DNA of 64,000 bases from Actinomadura rudentiformis (GCF_008923185.1 NZ_WBMT01000026.1:62001-126000), one strand, 5' to 3'; positions 35,246 to 44,181 are shown, counted from the first letter of the stretch. Numbers and translations: made by a program. Notes: generated by a model from the letters alone, not told the origin.

Positions 35246-35698
35246 CCCTGAAGCAGCCCGGCCGCCCAGTCACCCGCGCCTGGACAAGCGATCGCCCGCA
35301 GCTGCCCGGTCCTGCGTAGCCTGTGCGCCGACCTCACGGTCGCCTGGGGCGTTCCAGGGCGCGGTCACCCAGCCCGCAATCACCCGCACGTCCTCCGCCT
35401 CGCCTGTGCTTCAGGCCACGATCACCTACGGGCTTGGTCGCCTGGCCTGCAGCCACTCACGTGTGCTCTGCCTTGCCTGTGCGCCGGGCCGCGCGTTCTC
35501 CTGCGGGTTTGGCCTCGTGGTTGCCTGGCATGGGGACAGTTGTGGCTGACTAGCGGTCGCCTGTGCCTGGCCATGCGGTTGTCTTGTGCCTGGGCTGCGG
35601 TCGTATCGCCCCCGCAGGTGCGGAACGGGTTTTGCGGATGTGTGTGACTAGAGCGACGGAGGGTATTCAGTCGCACGGGGCGACACGTTCGGGGGTTC
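35246..35698. other. ~450-nt intergenic region with degenerate short repeats
   Basis: No supportable gene. Short degenerate units (CCTGTGC, CGGTCGCCTG, CCTGGGC) recur in the middle part. Coding-like codon bias is absent in all frames. Confidence 0.5.
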
Positions 35699-36646
35699 GT
35701 GGTGCGAAGCAGTTATTCCGTTGTTCTCGTCGCGGCCGGGGTAATGCTGGCCGCATTCGCCTGCGAGGACACGAACGGCCGGGAGAGGCAGACGGCACGG
35801 CAGCGGGCAGCGGTCAAGACGATCTCGCCTTCGCCCACACCCACACCGACGGCGCCGCCCGTCGACTGTATGAAGGCCAAGTGCGTGGCCCTGACCTTTG
35901 ACGACGGACCTGGCGAACACACCGCGCGACTTCTGGACGACCTGAAAGCAGCCGGAGGGCGCGCCACGTTCTTCATGTTGGGCCAGAACGTGGCGGGCAA
36001 TGAGGCGCTGCTGAAGCGCATGGTCCAAGAGGGGCATGAGGTTGCCAACCACAGCTGGTCGCACCCGGAAATGACAGAGTTGTCGTCGAGCGCCGTGCGT
36101 GCAGAGGTACAGCGCACGAACGATGCCATTCAGGCGGCGTCCGGGGTCAGGCCGACGATGTTCCGACCGCCGTACGGAGCGACCGACGCCCGCGTGGGAC
36201 GTGCCGTGGCGATGCCGCAGATCCTCTGGAGCGTCGACTCACTGGACTGGCAGCACCGCAGCGTCAGCACGAACATCCGCATCGGAACGAGCGAGCCCGA
36301 GAGCGGCGGCATTGTGCTCTTCCACGACATCCACCCGGCGAGCGTGGACGCGATCCCCCAGGTGTTGTCCGGACTCAAGCGCCGTGGGTTCACGTTCGTG
36401 ACCGTCTCCCAGATCTTCCAGGGACAGACGCTCAAGCCCGGTCACCAGTACCTTCAGGCCGAGCGGCCGCTGCCCAAGCCCAAACCGGCCAGTCCGAGCG
36501 GCACGCCATCCGGCAGCCCGAGTGGCACGCCATCCAGCGGGCCAAGCGGCGGCCCCGGCCGCGCGCCTAGCGGAGGGCCGCCTTCACCATCACCGTCGTG
36601 GACGCCGAGCGCGACGCCGCTTGCTCCGTCCGCACCTGCTTCCTGA
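35699..36646 (+). CDS. Secreted polysaccharide deacetylase (NodB domain)
   Basis: A 315-aa exported enzyme starting at GTG 35699 or 35702. N-terminal membrane/signal segment ends near AAFACED (imperfect lipobox), a Thr/Pro linker follows. All five NodB motifs are intact: TFDDGP (66-71), HSWSHP, RPPYGA, WSVDSLDW and IVLFHDIH. Residues ~260-315 form a Ser/Pro/Gly low-complexity tail. Zn-dependent deacetylase of peptidoglycan or chitin oligomers. Transcribed alone. Confidence 0.92.
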   Translation: MVRSSYSVVLVAAGVMLAAFACEDTNGRERQTARQRAAVKTISPSPTPTPTAPPVDCMKAKCVALTFDDGPGEHTARLLDDLKAAGGRATFFMLGQNVAGNEALLKRMVQEGHEVANHSWSHPEMTELSSSAVRAEVQRTNDAIQAASGVRPTMFRPPYGATDARVGRAVAMPQILWSVDSLDWQHRSVSTNIRIGTSEPESGGIVLFHDIHPASVDAIPQVLSGLKRRGFTFVTVSQIFQGQTLKPGHQYLQAERPLPKPKPASPSGTPSGSPSGTPSSGPSGGPGRAPSGGPPSPSPSWTPSATPLAPSAPAS

Positions 36647-37402
36647 TAGCGAGCGCGTCACGCGCGGCGGCATTCGGCGGAGTACGCGATGACGCTGCGG
36701 CTGCCGGGACTGGAGATGGCCAGCGCCTCGCCGGAGCTCTACCTCGCCCGGGACGGCGACGTGCTCGAGTCAGGCCGATCAAGGGCACAGCCTGGACGGG
36801 CCGTCCCGCGGCCCTCCCTGGTAGCGCGGTCTTTTTCGTTCCTGCAGTGGTGCGACTGGGGACTGTCTCAAGGTCGGCGCCCGTGGCGAGTGGCGTCCAG
36901 GTGCCTGCATCGTGGAGTGAGACGACAGGTGCGTGGCTGGGCTTGGGTTGCCTTGGAGACACGCCCGTCGCGCACGCACAGGTCGACGGCTCTGAGAGTC
37001 CGCCCGTCTTGGGCCGAATGGGGATGCGGGCAGGCCTTAGACGTGAGGCGATCCCGCAGATGGCTTCATTCTGCTCGCGATGGTGGGCAGCACAATGTGC
37101 GCCCGTTCGCTTCCGGCCGCCACTACCGTGCCGTGGCCGTTCGGCTCCCGGCCCGGCTGCCGCTGCGGCGGGTGCCCACAGCGTGATGTCCGTGTAGACC
37201 CATCGCGAGGCATGCGTACGCCTCGTCCTCAGTTGCCACCGCATTCTCGGGCGCCTCCATAGTGACCCTCAGCACATCTTGTGAAGCCCGGCGCGGGTGG
37301 CGACCATGGGGCGTGCGGCGGCGTCTCAGTCATTGCCGAGGCTTTGCCTGGGGTTGCCTCAAGTTGATCGGGATGGGGATGGGTCGTACCTCCGGAGAAC
37401 CT
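36647..37402. other. ~750-nt region without a sound gene; one decayed ORF start
   Basis: At 36689 a frame begins MTLRLPGLEMASASPELYLA, which looks like the start of a real gene, but homology-like character ends after about 30 codons and the rest reads like noncoding DNA. A decayed or truncated gene is likely. Nothing else supportable lies before 37403. Confidence 0.4.
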
Positions 37403-37927
37403 GTGCTGCGCCTGCATCCGGAGCGGCGCAGCCCGTTGATCGCGATACCGGCACTGGCCGCCGGTCCCGTGCTCCTGCTCGCGGGCATCCTGGACCCCTC
37501 GGTCACCGCCCTGATCGTCGGGTTCGGCGCGACCGCCTTCGCGGCGCGCAGCCTGGTGATACTCAACTGCGGAGTCACGGAGGCGTGGCCCGATGGGTTG
37601 ACCAACCGGCTCGCCGGGCGGCAGGCGGAGGTGGCCTGGGAACGGGTCGTCCGGTTCGTTGTGGTCCCGACGCTGTTCGGCCGCCTCGTCCAGGCGGAGG
37701 AACGTGACGGGGCCCGGATCAGCCTGGCCGCACCGCGATCCGGCCTGATCATGCGCAGCCCGGGCTTCGGGGATCAGCTGAACGAGCTCACGCGCATGCC
37801 CGGCGGCGGCCGCGAACCGGTGCCCGTCCAGGCCCCCGAGCCCGCCCAGGCCGTGGTGGCCCACCTCGTCCAGTCCGCGCTGGCCTTGGGGTTCATGGGC
37901 GCCCTCGCCATGGCGCTGCTCGACTGA
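37403..37927 (+). CDS. Membrane protein with PH-like domain
   Basis: A 174-aa protein starting at GTG 37403, chosen for the CGGAGAACCT upstream over in-frame ATGs at 37373 and 37379 that lack one. Two closely spaced TM segments (LIAIPALAAGPVLLLAGIL, TALIVGFGATAFAARSLVI) precede an EAWPDGLTNRLAGRQAEVAW beta domain resembling bacterial PH domains (PH_6-like), and a final hydrophobic end. Function unknown. Confidence 0.7.
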   Translation: MLRLHPERRSPLIAIPALAAGPVLLLAGILDPSVTALIVGFGATAFAARSLVILNCGVTEAWPDGLTNRLAGRQAEVAWERVVRFVVVPTLFGRLVQAEERDGARISLAAPRSGLIMRSPGFGDQLNELTRMPGGGREPVPVQAPEPAQAVVAHLVQSALALGFMGALAMALLD

Positions 37928-37950
37928 TTCTCGACCGCCCAGCCGTAAGG

Positions 37951-38208
37951 TCAGTCTTCGGTGGTGCGGCGGCGTCGGGGCGGGGGCGTGGGAGGAACGA
38001 CCTTGGCGGCCACCATGATGCCCTCGGGTACTTCGACCAGTTCGCCGGTGCGGCGGCGGACCTGGAGCGTTTCGTCCGACCAGGATTCGAGGACGCCGAC
38101 CACGTCGCTGTACTCTCCCGTAGGCAGACGGCGACGCAGCGAGATCCGCTGGCCGACGTCTGCGGCGGTGATCGAGACGACCAGCCGGGCGGCGAAACGG
38201 CCAGACAT
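37951..38208 (-). CDS. Small SH3-like protein (Rv0428c-type N-terminal domain)
   Basis: An 85-aa protein starting at ATG 38208 (MSGRFAARLVVSITAADVGQ). The ISLRRRLPTGEYSDVVGVLE and TGELVEVPEG strands look like the SH3-like module that precedes GNAT domains in Rv0428c-type proteins, here standing alone with a basic tail (PPPRRRRTTED). In relatives this gene often sits by fdxA and dapC; here it is divergent from fdxA by 113 nt. Function unknown. Confidence 0.7.
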   Translation of the reverse strand: MSGRFAARLVVSITAADVGQRISLRRRLPTGEYSDVVGVLESWSDETLQVRRRTGELVEVPEGIMVAAKVVPPTPPPRRRRTTED

Positions 38209-38321
38209 GTGAGGACCCCCATGTCGAATCGACTGAGCCGTGGTGGCAATACTATTCACAGCGAGCTTGCGGTGAGCCGTGGCCAACGGCGGGGCCGGGA
38301 AACCCGAGAGGAGTCACGAAC

Positions 38322-38648
38322 GTGACCTACGTCATTGCGCAGCCCTGTGTGGACCTGCTCGACAAGGCATGCATTGAAGAGTGCCCGGTCGACTGCATCT
38401 ACGAGGGCAAGCGTCAGCTCTACATCCACCCGGATGAGTGCGTCGACTGCGGTGCGTGCGAGCCGGTCTGCCCGGTTGAGGCGATCTACTACGAGGACGA
38501 CGTTCCTGAGCAGTGGAAGGACTTCTACAAGGTCAACGTGGAGTTCTTCGACGACTTGGGCTCCCCGGGTGGCGCCTCCAAGGTCGGGAAGATCGACAAG
38601 GACCACCCGATCGTCGCGGCGCTGCCCCCGCAGTCCCAGGACGACTGA
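38322..38648 (+). CDS. fdxA: 7Fe-8S ferredoxin
   Basis: A 108-aa bacterial 7Fe/8S ferredoxin starting at GTG 38322. Two cluster sites are visible: the first, CVDLLDKACIEECPVDC, has the spacing of a 3Fe-4S centre with the companion CP motif; the second, CVDCGACEPVCPVEA, is a 4Fe-4S site. The C-terminal ~50 residues match the FdxA extension. An electron carrier of central metabolism. The fdx-dapC gene order is the conserved actinobacterial arrangement (Rv1177-Rv1178). Confidence 0.95.
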   Translation: MTYVIAQPCVDLLDKACIEECPVDCIYEGKRQLYIHPDECVDCGACEPVCPVEAIYYEDDVPEQWKDFYKVNVEFFDDLGSPGGASKVGKIDKDHPIVAALPPQSQDD

Positions 38649-38736
38649 GTCCGTCCCGAGGAGACCGGGTTCTCTCCGCGGATCGACCGGGTTGACCGAC
38701 GTCCCACCGGCTCGGGACCGAGGAACAGTTGCGTAA

Positions 38737-38780
38737 CCTCAAGGCCGTGACCCTGTGGTGGACGGGTCACGGCCTTGAGG
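38737..38780. terminator. 17-bp perfect hairpin between fdxA and dapC
   Basis: CCTCAAGGCCGTGACCC (38737-38753) pairs perfectly with 38764-38780 around a 10-nt loop. No T tract follows. Too strong to be chance; likely terminates or attenuates fdxA transcription ahead of dapC. Confidence 0.7.
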
Positions 38781-38849
38781 CCGTTCAGGGCTCTGTCCTG
38801 AGATCGTCCAGGGCCTCTGCCGGAGGCCTTGTCTGAGGAGGAGTGGGTT

Positions 38850-39935
38850 TTGTTCACGCTGCCGGACTTCCCGTGGGATCGGCTGGAGCCGTACAAGGAA
38901 CTGGCCGGCCGGCACCCGGGCGGCATCGTCGACCTGTCGGTCGGGACTCCGGTCGACCCCACTCCCGAGCCGATCCGCGCCGCCCTGGCCGCCGCCGCCG
39001 ACGCGCCCGGCTACCCCATGACCTATGGCCGCCCCGAGCTCCGCGAGTCGGTCGCGGGCTGGCTGCGCCGCCGCGCCGGCGTGGCGGGTGCGGATCCGGC
39101 GGCCGTGCTGCCGGTGATCGGCACCAAGGAGCTGGTGGCCTGGCTTCCGACCCTGCTCGGCGCCGGCCCCGGCGATCAGGTGGTCTTTCCGGAGCTGGCG
39201 TACCCGACGTACGACGTCGGCGCCCGGCTGGCCAGGGCCGAGCCGGTCGCCACCGACGGCCTGCTGTCCCTGGGCCCGGCCGCTCCCAAGATCGTCTGGG
39301 TGAACTCGCCGTCCAACCCGACCGGCAAGGTCCTGCCCGCCGAGCACCTGCGCAAGGTGGTCGCCTGGGCGCGCGAGCGCGGCTCGATCGTCGTGAGCGA
39401 CGAGTGCTACCTGGAGTTCGGCTGGGAGCCGGACCACCCCCCGGTCTCGATCCTGCACCCCGACGTCTGCGAGGGCTCGCACCAGGGTCTGCTGGCCGTC
39501 AACTCGCTCTCCAAGCGGTCCAACCTGGCCGGTTACCGCGCCGGGTTCGTCACCGGCGATCTGGAGCTGGTCAAGCGGCTGCTGGAGGTGCGCAAGCACG
39601 CCGGCATGATCGTGCCCGCCCCGATCCAGGCCGCGATGATCGCCGCGTTCGACGACGACGCCCACGTGGACGAGCAGCGTGAACGCTATGCCCGCCGCCG
39701 CGCCGTCCTGCGCGCCGCGTTCGAGGGCCACGGCTTCCGGATCGACCATTCCGAGGCCTCGCTCTACCTGTGGGCGACGCGCGGCGAGGAATGCTGGGAC
39801 ACCGTCGCCTACCTGGCCGAACGCGGCGTTCTCGTCGGCCCAGGCGAGTTCTACGGGCCCGGCGGCGCACGGCACGTCCGCATCGCGTTCACCGCCACCG
39901 ACGAGCGCGTGGCCGAGGCCGCCGCCCGCCTCTGA
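38850..39935 (+). CDS. dapC: Succinyldiaminopimelate transaminase
   Basis: A 361-aa class I/II PLP aminotransferase. TTG 38850 is preferred since GGAGGAG lies 8-9 nt before and yields the family opening MFTLPDFPWDRL. VNSPSNPTGKVL, VVSDECYLEF and the PLP lysine motif SLSKRSNLAGYR are intact, and the C-terminal VRIAFTATDER is the DapC-type substrate-binding end. Converts N-succinyl-2-amino-6-ketopimelate to N-succinyl-diaminopimelate in lysine/peptidoglycan precursor synthesis. Follows fdxA as in mycobacteria. Confidence 0.92.
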   Translation: MFTLPDFPWDRLEPYKELAGRHPGGIVDLSVGTPVDPTPEPIRAALAAAADAPGYPMTYGRPELRESVAGWLRRRAGVAGADPAAVLPVIGTKELVAWLPTLLGAGPGDQVVFPELAYPTYDVGARLARAEPVATDGLLSLGPAAPKIVWVNSPSNPTGKVLPAEHLRKVVAWARERGSIVVSDECYLEFGWEPDHPPVSILHPDVCEGSHQGLLAVNSLSKRSNLAGYRAGFVTGDLELVKRLLEVRKHAGMIVPAPIQAAMIAAFDDDAHVDEQRERYARRRAVLRAAFEGHGFRIDHSEASLYLWATRGEECWDTVAYLAERGVLVGPGEFYGPGGARHVRIAFTATDERVAEAAARL

Positions 39936-39952
39936 ACGCGTGGTGACGACCC

Positions 39953-40267
39953 GGTCGGACCGGATTGGCCACGCCGCCGGACCCGTCTTGACCGCGCTGC
40001 CGGACCCGTCATGGCCGCGCCGCCGGACCCAGGTTGGCCGCGCCGCCGGACCCAGGTTGGCCGCGCCGCCGGACCCAGGTTGGCCGCGCCGCCGGACCCA
40101 GGTTGGCCGCGCCGCCGGACCCAGGTTGGCCACGCTGCCGGACCCAGGTTGGCCACGCTGCCGGACCCAGGTTGGCCACGCTGCCGGACCCAGGTTGATC
40201 ACTCTGCCGGACCCGGCTTGATCACTCTGCCGGACCCGGCTTGATCACTCTGCCGGACCCGGCCGGG
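39953..40267 (+). repeat. 23-bp tandem repeat (minisatellite), ~13 copies
   Basis: Unit GCCGGACCC-AGGTTGG-CCGCGCC repeats head-to-tail every 23 bp: a degenerate copy at 39953, then full copies starting 39976, 39999, 40022, 40045, 40068, 40091, 40114, 40137, 40160, 40183, 40206, 40229, and a partial at 40252. The 3' segment drifts stepwise from CCGCGCC through CCACGCT to TCACTCT, and the middle from AGGTTGG to GGCTTGA. 23 is not a multiple of 3, so it is not protein-coding. Confidence 0.95.
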
Positions 40268-40375
40268 AACGGACAGTAGACGACGCATATACCCAGCGGC
40301 GCCCGATGTCGATAAGATCCGCTGGTCACTGGCGTTTTCGGACGCAGGCGTTTTCAACGCATCGATGGAGGACGC

Positions 40376-40993
40376 ATGAGCGGGGCGGTCGTGCCGGTAC
40401 TGCTGGCCCTCATTCTGATCGCGCTCGTCGTGATCATTGTGGTCATGCTGCGCCGGCGTGCGGGCGGTGGCGCCACCGAGCAGGCCGCCGAACGCGCCGT
40501 GCCGCGCGATCCGTTCGCCGCCGAGGACGAGGTGGGCGGCGACCCGCGGACGATCAAGGCCGGTGACATGATCGAGTACCTCGGCGTCCGCTACTTCGTG
40601 CGCGGCTCGCTGCGCATGCGCGAGGGCGGCTTCACCTGGAGCGAGCACCTCCTGGACGCCGACACCGTCGACCAGAAGGTCTGGATCTCGGTCGAGGAGG
40701 ATCCCGACCTGGAGGTCGTCTGGTGGACCGAGCACGAGGTCGGTGACCTCAAACCCGACCAGAAGACGCTGGTCGTGGACGGCGTCGAATACCGGCGCGA
40801 GGAGCACGGCACCGCCGACTACGGCAGCGAGGGCACGACCGGCGTGGGTGAGGGCGGCCGGGTCGAGTACGTCGACTACGAGGGCTCCGGCGGGCGCTAC
40901 CTGTCGTTCGAGCGGTACGGCGACGGCCCGTGGGAGCTCGGCACCGGCGAGCGTGTCCCCACCGGCACGCTGACGATCTACTCGGGCAGCTGA
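40376..40993 (+). CDS. DUF4178 membrane protein
   Basis: A 205-aa protein: N-terminal TM (VPVLLALILIALVVIIVVML), a charged linker, then the DUF4178 beta domain (IKAGDMIEYLGVRYFVRGSL, EGGFTWSEHLL, VSVEEDPDLEVVWW-like strand). First gene of a compact five-gene operon (DUF4178, DUF2617, DUF4247, DUF350, SpeE-like) conserved in many actinomycetes and, in other bacteria, linked to PspA/stress loci. Molecular role not established. ATG 40376. Confidence 0.88.
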   Translation: MSGAVVPVLLALILIALVVIIVVMLRRRAGGGATEQAAERAVPRDPFAAEDEVGGDPRTIKAGDMIEYLGVRYFVRGSLRMREGGFTWSEHLLDADTVDQKVWISVEEDPDLEVVWWTEHEVGDLKPDQKTLVVDGVEYRREEHGTADYGSEGTTGVGEGGRVEYVDYEGSGGRYLSFERYGDGPWELGTGERVPTGTLTIYSGS

Positions 40994-40997
40994 TCCC

Positions 40998-41489
40998 TTG
41001 CTCGCGACCCTCCGTACCGCGTACGTCGACAGCCGCGCCGACGCCCTGTCGTTCGCGCTCGGCCTCCCCGCGCTCGACGCGCTGGCCGTGCTGCCGGCCG
41101 AACGCGCCGGGCTCGCCGTGGAACTGCGCCTGCTCGGCGCGTCCCACCAGGTGCTCGCCGGGCCCGTGAGCGAGACCGTCGCGTGCCTGCCCGGCCGTCC
41201 CGGGCCGCTGCCGGGCCGGGTGAACGAGGCGCTGCCCGGCTGGTCGTACGAGTTCGGCGCGACGACGGTCACCCATGAGGACGACGCCGCGTTCGGCACC
41301 GCCGTCGACGACCTCTGCGCCCGCCTCGCCGACCGGGACGACGCCCTGACCGGGACCTTCCCTGGCTCCCCCTATGCAGTGACCGCGCTCGCCCTGGCGG
41401 CCAACGGGCTGGGCTGGCGCACCTGGCATGCCTATCCGCAGACCCGGGAGATCGTCATGACGCGAAGCCGGCTGGTGAGCGAATCGTGA
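40998..41489 (+). CDS. DUF2617 family protein
   Basis: A 163-aa soluble protein starting at TTG 40998, 4 nt after the DUF4178 gene. The TAYVDSRADALSFALGLP and LAGPVSETVACLPG segments and the final WRTWHAYPQTREIVMTRSRL match DUF2617 proteins. Its stop overlaps the next gene by 4 nt (GTGA), so translation is coupled. Function unknown; fixed position in the operon implies a shared role with its neighbours. Confidence 0.88.
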   Translation: MLATLRTAYVDSRADALSFALGLPALDALAVLPAERAGLAVELRLLGASHQVLAGPVSETVACLPGRPGPLPGRVNEALPGWSYEFGATTVTHEDDAAFGTAVDDLCARLADRDDALTGTFPGSPYAVTALALAANGLGWRTWHAYPQTREIVMTRSRLVSES

Positions 41490-42115
41490 ACCGTAAGTGG
41501 CTGATCGGCGGCGTGGTGGCCGCGGTGATCGGAGTGATCGTCCTGATCGCCGTCCTCATCAGGGGTGACGACGAGCCGGGCGGCTGGATCGCCAAGAAGT
41601 ACAACAAGCTCAGCGTCGACACCTACCGCTCGGGAAACAGCCCGCAGAAGGTCGCCAGTGAGATCGCGAAGAAGTTCAAGCCGATCGACCGGGTGGACGC
41701 TCTGGCGCTGGCCAGCGGGGCCGGCATGCCCGCCGCTCCCGTCGCCGCCCCGCTGAGCGCCCAAGGAGTCCCGCAGAGCGCCCAGGGAGTCCCGCTGAGC
41801 GGCGAAGGAGTCCCGGTGAGCGCCCAGGGAGTCGCGTTGAACGCCCAGGGCAGTGGGAGCTCTCAAGACGGACGCGCCGTCCCGGTGAGCATGGTGGCGG
41901 CGGCCCAGGGTGGGATCTTCCTGCAGTACCCCAAGACGGTCGTCGGGATCCTGCCCGACGGCGCGGGCAGCCGGATCACGGTCGACGACCCCGACTCCGG
42001 CTACCGGCGCTACCACTCGTACGTCGGCACCCGCTGGACGAGTCCTGGCAGCGGCGGCTGGAACCGCAACGGCACCGCGTCCTTCCGCGGCGGCGGACCC
42101 GGATCAGGCAAGTGA
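41486..42115 (+). CDS. DUF4247 protein with internal 7-residue repeats
   Basis: A 209-aa single-pass membrane protein: TM (WLIGGVVAAVIGVIVLIAVL), then the DUF4247 domain (IAKKYNKLSVDTYRS, YRRYHSYVGTRWTSPG at the end). Between them, roughly residues 89-121, lie about five in-frame copies of a (L/V)SAQGVP-type heptad encoded by 21-bp repeats, an insertion not typical of the family and probably a replication-slippage product. GTG 41486. Confidence 0.85.
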   Translation: MNRKWLIGGVVAAVIGVIVLIAVLIRGDDEPGGWIAKKYNKLSVDTYRSGNSPQKVASEIAKKFKPIDRVDALALASGAGMPAAPVAAPLSAQGVPQSAQGVPLSGEGVPVSAQGVALNAQGSGSSQDGRAVPVSMVAAAQGGIFLQYPKTVVGILPDGAGSRITVDDPDSGYRRYHSYVGTRWTSPGSGGWNRNGTASFRGGGPGSGK

Positions 42116-42125
42116 GGAGCTTCGG

Positions 42126-42551
42126 ATGAACGACGTCCTGGAGGAGGCCGGGGCCACGCTGGCGTTCGGCGCGCTCGGCATCGCCCTGATGGCCCTGGGT
42201 TACCTGGTCGTGGAGGTGACGACGCCGGGCCGCCTGGGCCACCAGATCTGGAGCGAGGGCAACCGCGGCGCGGCCCTGCTGCTGTCGGCCAAGCTGCTCG
42301 GCGTCGGCGCGATCGTCACCACCGCGATCGTGACCAGCGACAACGACCTTGGGCAGGGGCTCATCGACACGACGGTCTTCGGCCTGCTGGGCATCGTGCT
42401 GATGGTCGCCGCGTTCTACCTGCTCGATGCGAGCACGCCGGGCAAACTGGGCGCGACCCTCGTCGAGGGCACGGCGATCCACCCGGCCGGATGGGTCGTC
42501 GCCGCAGCAGACCTCGCGGTGGCCGCGATCGTCGCGGGCGCCGTTTCCTGA
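42126..42551 (+). CDS. DUF350 membrane protein
   Basis: A 141-aa integral membrane protein starting at ATG 42126 with GGAGCTTCG upstream. Two similar halves each have TM pairs and a VTTPGRLG / ASTPGKLG loop, the internal duplication of DUF350. Four hydrophobic segments. DUF350 genes accompany DUF4178 and SpeE-like genes across bacteria. Function unknown. Confidence 0.9.
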   Translation: MNDVLEEAGATLAFGALGIALMALGYLVVEVTTPGRLGHQIWSEGNRGAALLLSAKLLGVGAIVTTAIVTSDNDLGQGLIDTTVFGLLGIVLMVAAFYLLDASTPGKLGATLVEGTAIHPAGWVVAAADLAVAAIVAGAVS

Positions 42552-42585
42552 GTTCGTCGAGGGACCGCACCGGGGGAGGTCCTTG

Positions 42586-44181
42586 ATGGAGAGCACGACC
42601 GACCCGCCGATGGAGGCCACGACCGGCCCGCCGTCGTTGCGGCTGCCCGCCAGGGCCGCCAGGGCCCTTGTCCTGGCGGCCGTCTTCACGTGCGCCGCCT
42701 GCGGTCTGGTGTACGAGCTGGCGCTGGTGGCGCTGGGCAGCTACCTCGTCGGCAACTCCGTCACGCAGGCGTCGATCGTGTTGTCGGTCATGGTCTTCGC
42801 GATGGGCGTCGGCTCGCTGGCCGCCAAGCCGCTGCAGGGCCGGCCCATCGCCGCGTTCGCGATCGTGGAGGCCGCCCTGGCGCTGCTGGGCGGCCTCTCG
42901 GTTCTCGCGCTGTACGCCGCGTTCGCCTGGCTCAACCTCTACGTGCCCGCGCTGATCGTGGTGGCGTTCCTGGTCGGGGCCCTGATCGGCGCGGAGATCC
43001 CCCTCCTGATGACGTTGCTCCAGCGCATCCGGCGGCAGGACGCAGGCAGCGCGGTCGCCGACCTGTTCGCCGCCGACTATGTGGGCGCGCTGATCGGCGG
43101 CCTGGCCTTCCCGTTCTTCCTCCTGCCGGTCTTCGGGCACATCAAGGGTGCGCTCCTGGTCGGTGTGGTGAACGCGGTCGCGGGCATCGCCGTCGTTCTG
43201 TGGCTCTTCCGCCGCCAGATCGGCCGCGCGGCCCGCATCGCCCTGTGGACGGGCATGGGCGCCGTCCTGCTCGTTCTCAGCGGCACGTACCTGCTGGCCG
43301 ACGGCTTCGAGGTCTCCGCCCGCCAGGCGCTCTACCGAGATCCGATCGCGCTCTCCAAGAGAACGCCGTACCAAGAGATCATCATCACCCGCCGGGTGGC
43401 GCTCTCGGGCCAGCCCGACCTCCGGCTCTTCCTGAACGGCGACCTGCAGTTCTCCTCGGTGGACGAGTATCGCTACCACGAGACCCTCGTCCACCCGGCC
43501 CTGTCAGGTGCCCGCGGCAAGGTCCTGATCCTGGGCGGCGGCGACGGCCTGGCCCTGCGCGAGGTGCTGCGCTACAAGGACGTCCGCAGCGCGACCCTGG
43601 TCGAGCTGGATCCCGAGATGATCCGCCTGGCCCGCACCTACAAGGAGATCGCCGCCCTCAACCAGCGGGCCTTCGACGACCCCCGCGTCCGCACGATCAC
43701 CACCGACGCGTTCTCCTGGCTCCGCGGCCAGACCGGGAGCTTCGACTCGATCATCGTCGACATGCCCGACCCCGACGACGTCGCCACCGCGAAGCTCTAC
43801 TCGGTCGAGTTCTACGGCCTGGTCAAGCGCGCCCTCGCGCCGGGTGGTCGCATGGTCGTCCAGTCCGGCTCCCCGTACTTCGCGCCCAAGTCGTTCTGGT
43901 GCATCGAGAAGACCATCCGCGAGGCCGGCTTCGCCACGAGCCCGTACCACGTGGACGTGCCGAGCTTCGGCGACTGGGGCTACGTCCTGGCCGTGCCCGG
44001 AACGACCCGCCCCGAGCTCAAGCTGGCGCCCGAAACCCCCGACCTGCGCTTCCTCGACTCCGACGTACTCCGCGCCGCCACCGTCTTCGGCAAAGACCTC
44101 CGCCACCGCGACGTGGACGTCAACACCCTCGTCCACCCCCGCCTCGTCCAGTACGAAGGCGGCGAATGGCACAACACCTGA
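42586..44181 (+). CDS. Membrane-fused spermidine-synthase-like protein
   Basis: A 531-aa protein starting at ATG 42586 with GGGGGAGG upstream. The first ~230 residues are about seven TM helices (SLAAKPLQG, FPFFLLPVFG); the C-terminal ~290 form a polyamine aminopropyltransferase fold: DEYRYHETLVHPAL, GGGDGLALREVL (nucleotide loop), VELDPEMIRLAR, VDMPDPDDVATAKLYS. The catalytic DxPDP-type acid pair is present. Such fusions may make longer or unusual polyamines; the product has not been fixed for this architecture. Last gene of the operon. Confidence 0.9.
   Translation: MESTTDPPMEATTGPPSLRLPARAARALVLAAVFTCAACGLVYELALVALGSYLVGNSVTQASIVLSVMVFAMGVGSLAAKPLQGRPIAAFAIVEAALALLGGLSVLALYAAFAWLNLYVPALIVVAFLVGALIGAEIPLLMTLLQRIRRQDAGSAVADLFAADYVGALIGGLAFPFFLLPVFGHIKGALLVGVVNAVAGIAVVLWLFRRQIGRAARIALWTGMGAVLLVLSGTYLLADGFEVSARQALYRDPIALSKRTPYQEIIITRRVALSGQPDLRLFLNGDLQFSSVDEYRYHETLVHPALSGARGKVLILGGGDGLALREVLRYKDVRSATLVELDPEMIRLARTYKEIAALNQRAFDDPRVRTITTDAFSWLRGQTGSFDSIIVDMPDPDDVATAKLYSVEFYGLVKRALAPGGRMVVQSGSPYFAPKSFWCIEKTIREAGFATSPYHVDVPSFGDWGYVLAVPGTTRPELKLAPETPDLRFLDSDVLRAATVFGKDLRHRDVDVNTLVHPRLVQYEGGEWHNT

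Noticed and set aside
36598..37197. A 199-codon plus-strand frame after the deacetylase gene.
   Set aside because: It begins inside the deacetylase 3' end and has no plausible domain or ribosome binding site.
39953..40267. Tandem 23-bp repeat considered as CRISPR.
   Set aside because: Units are contiguous with no unique spacers, and no cas genes are near.
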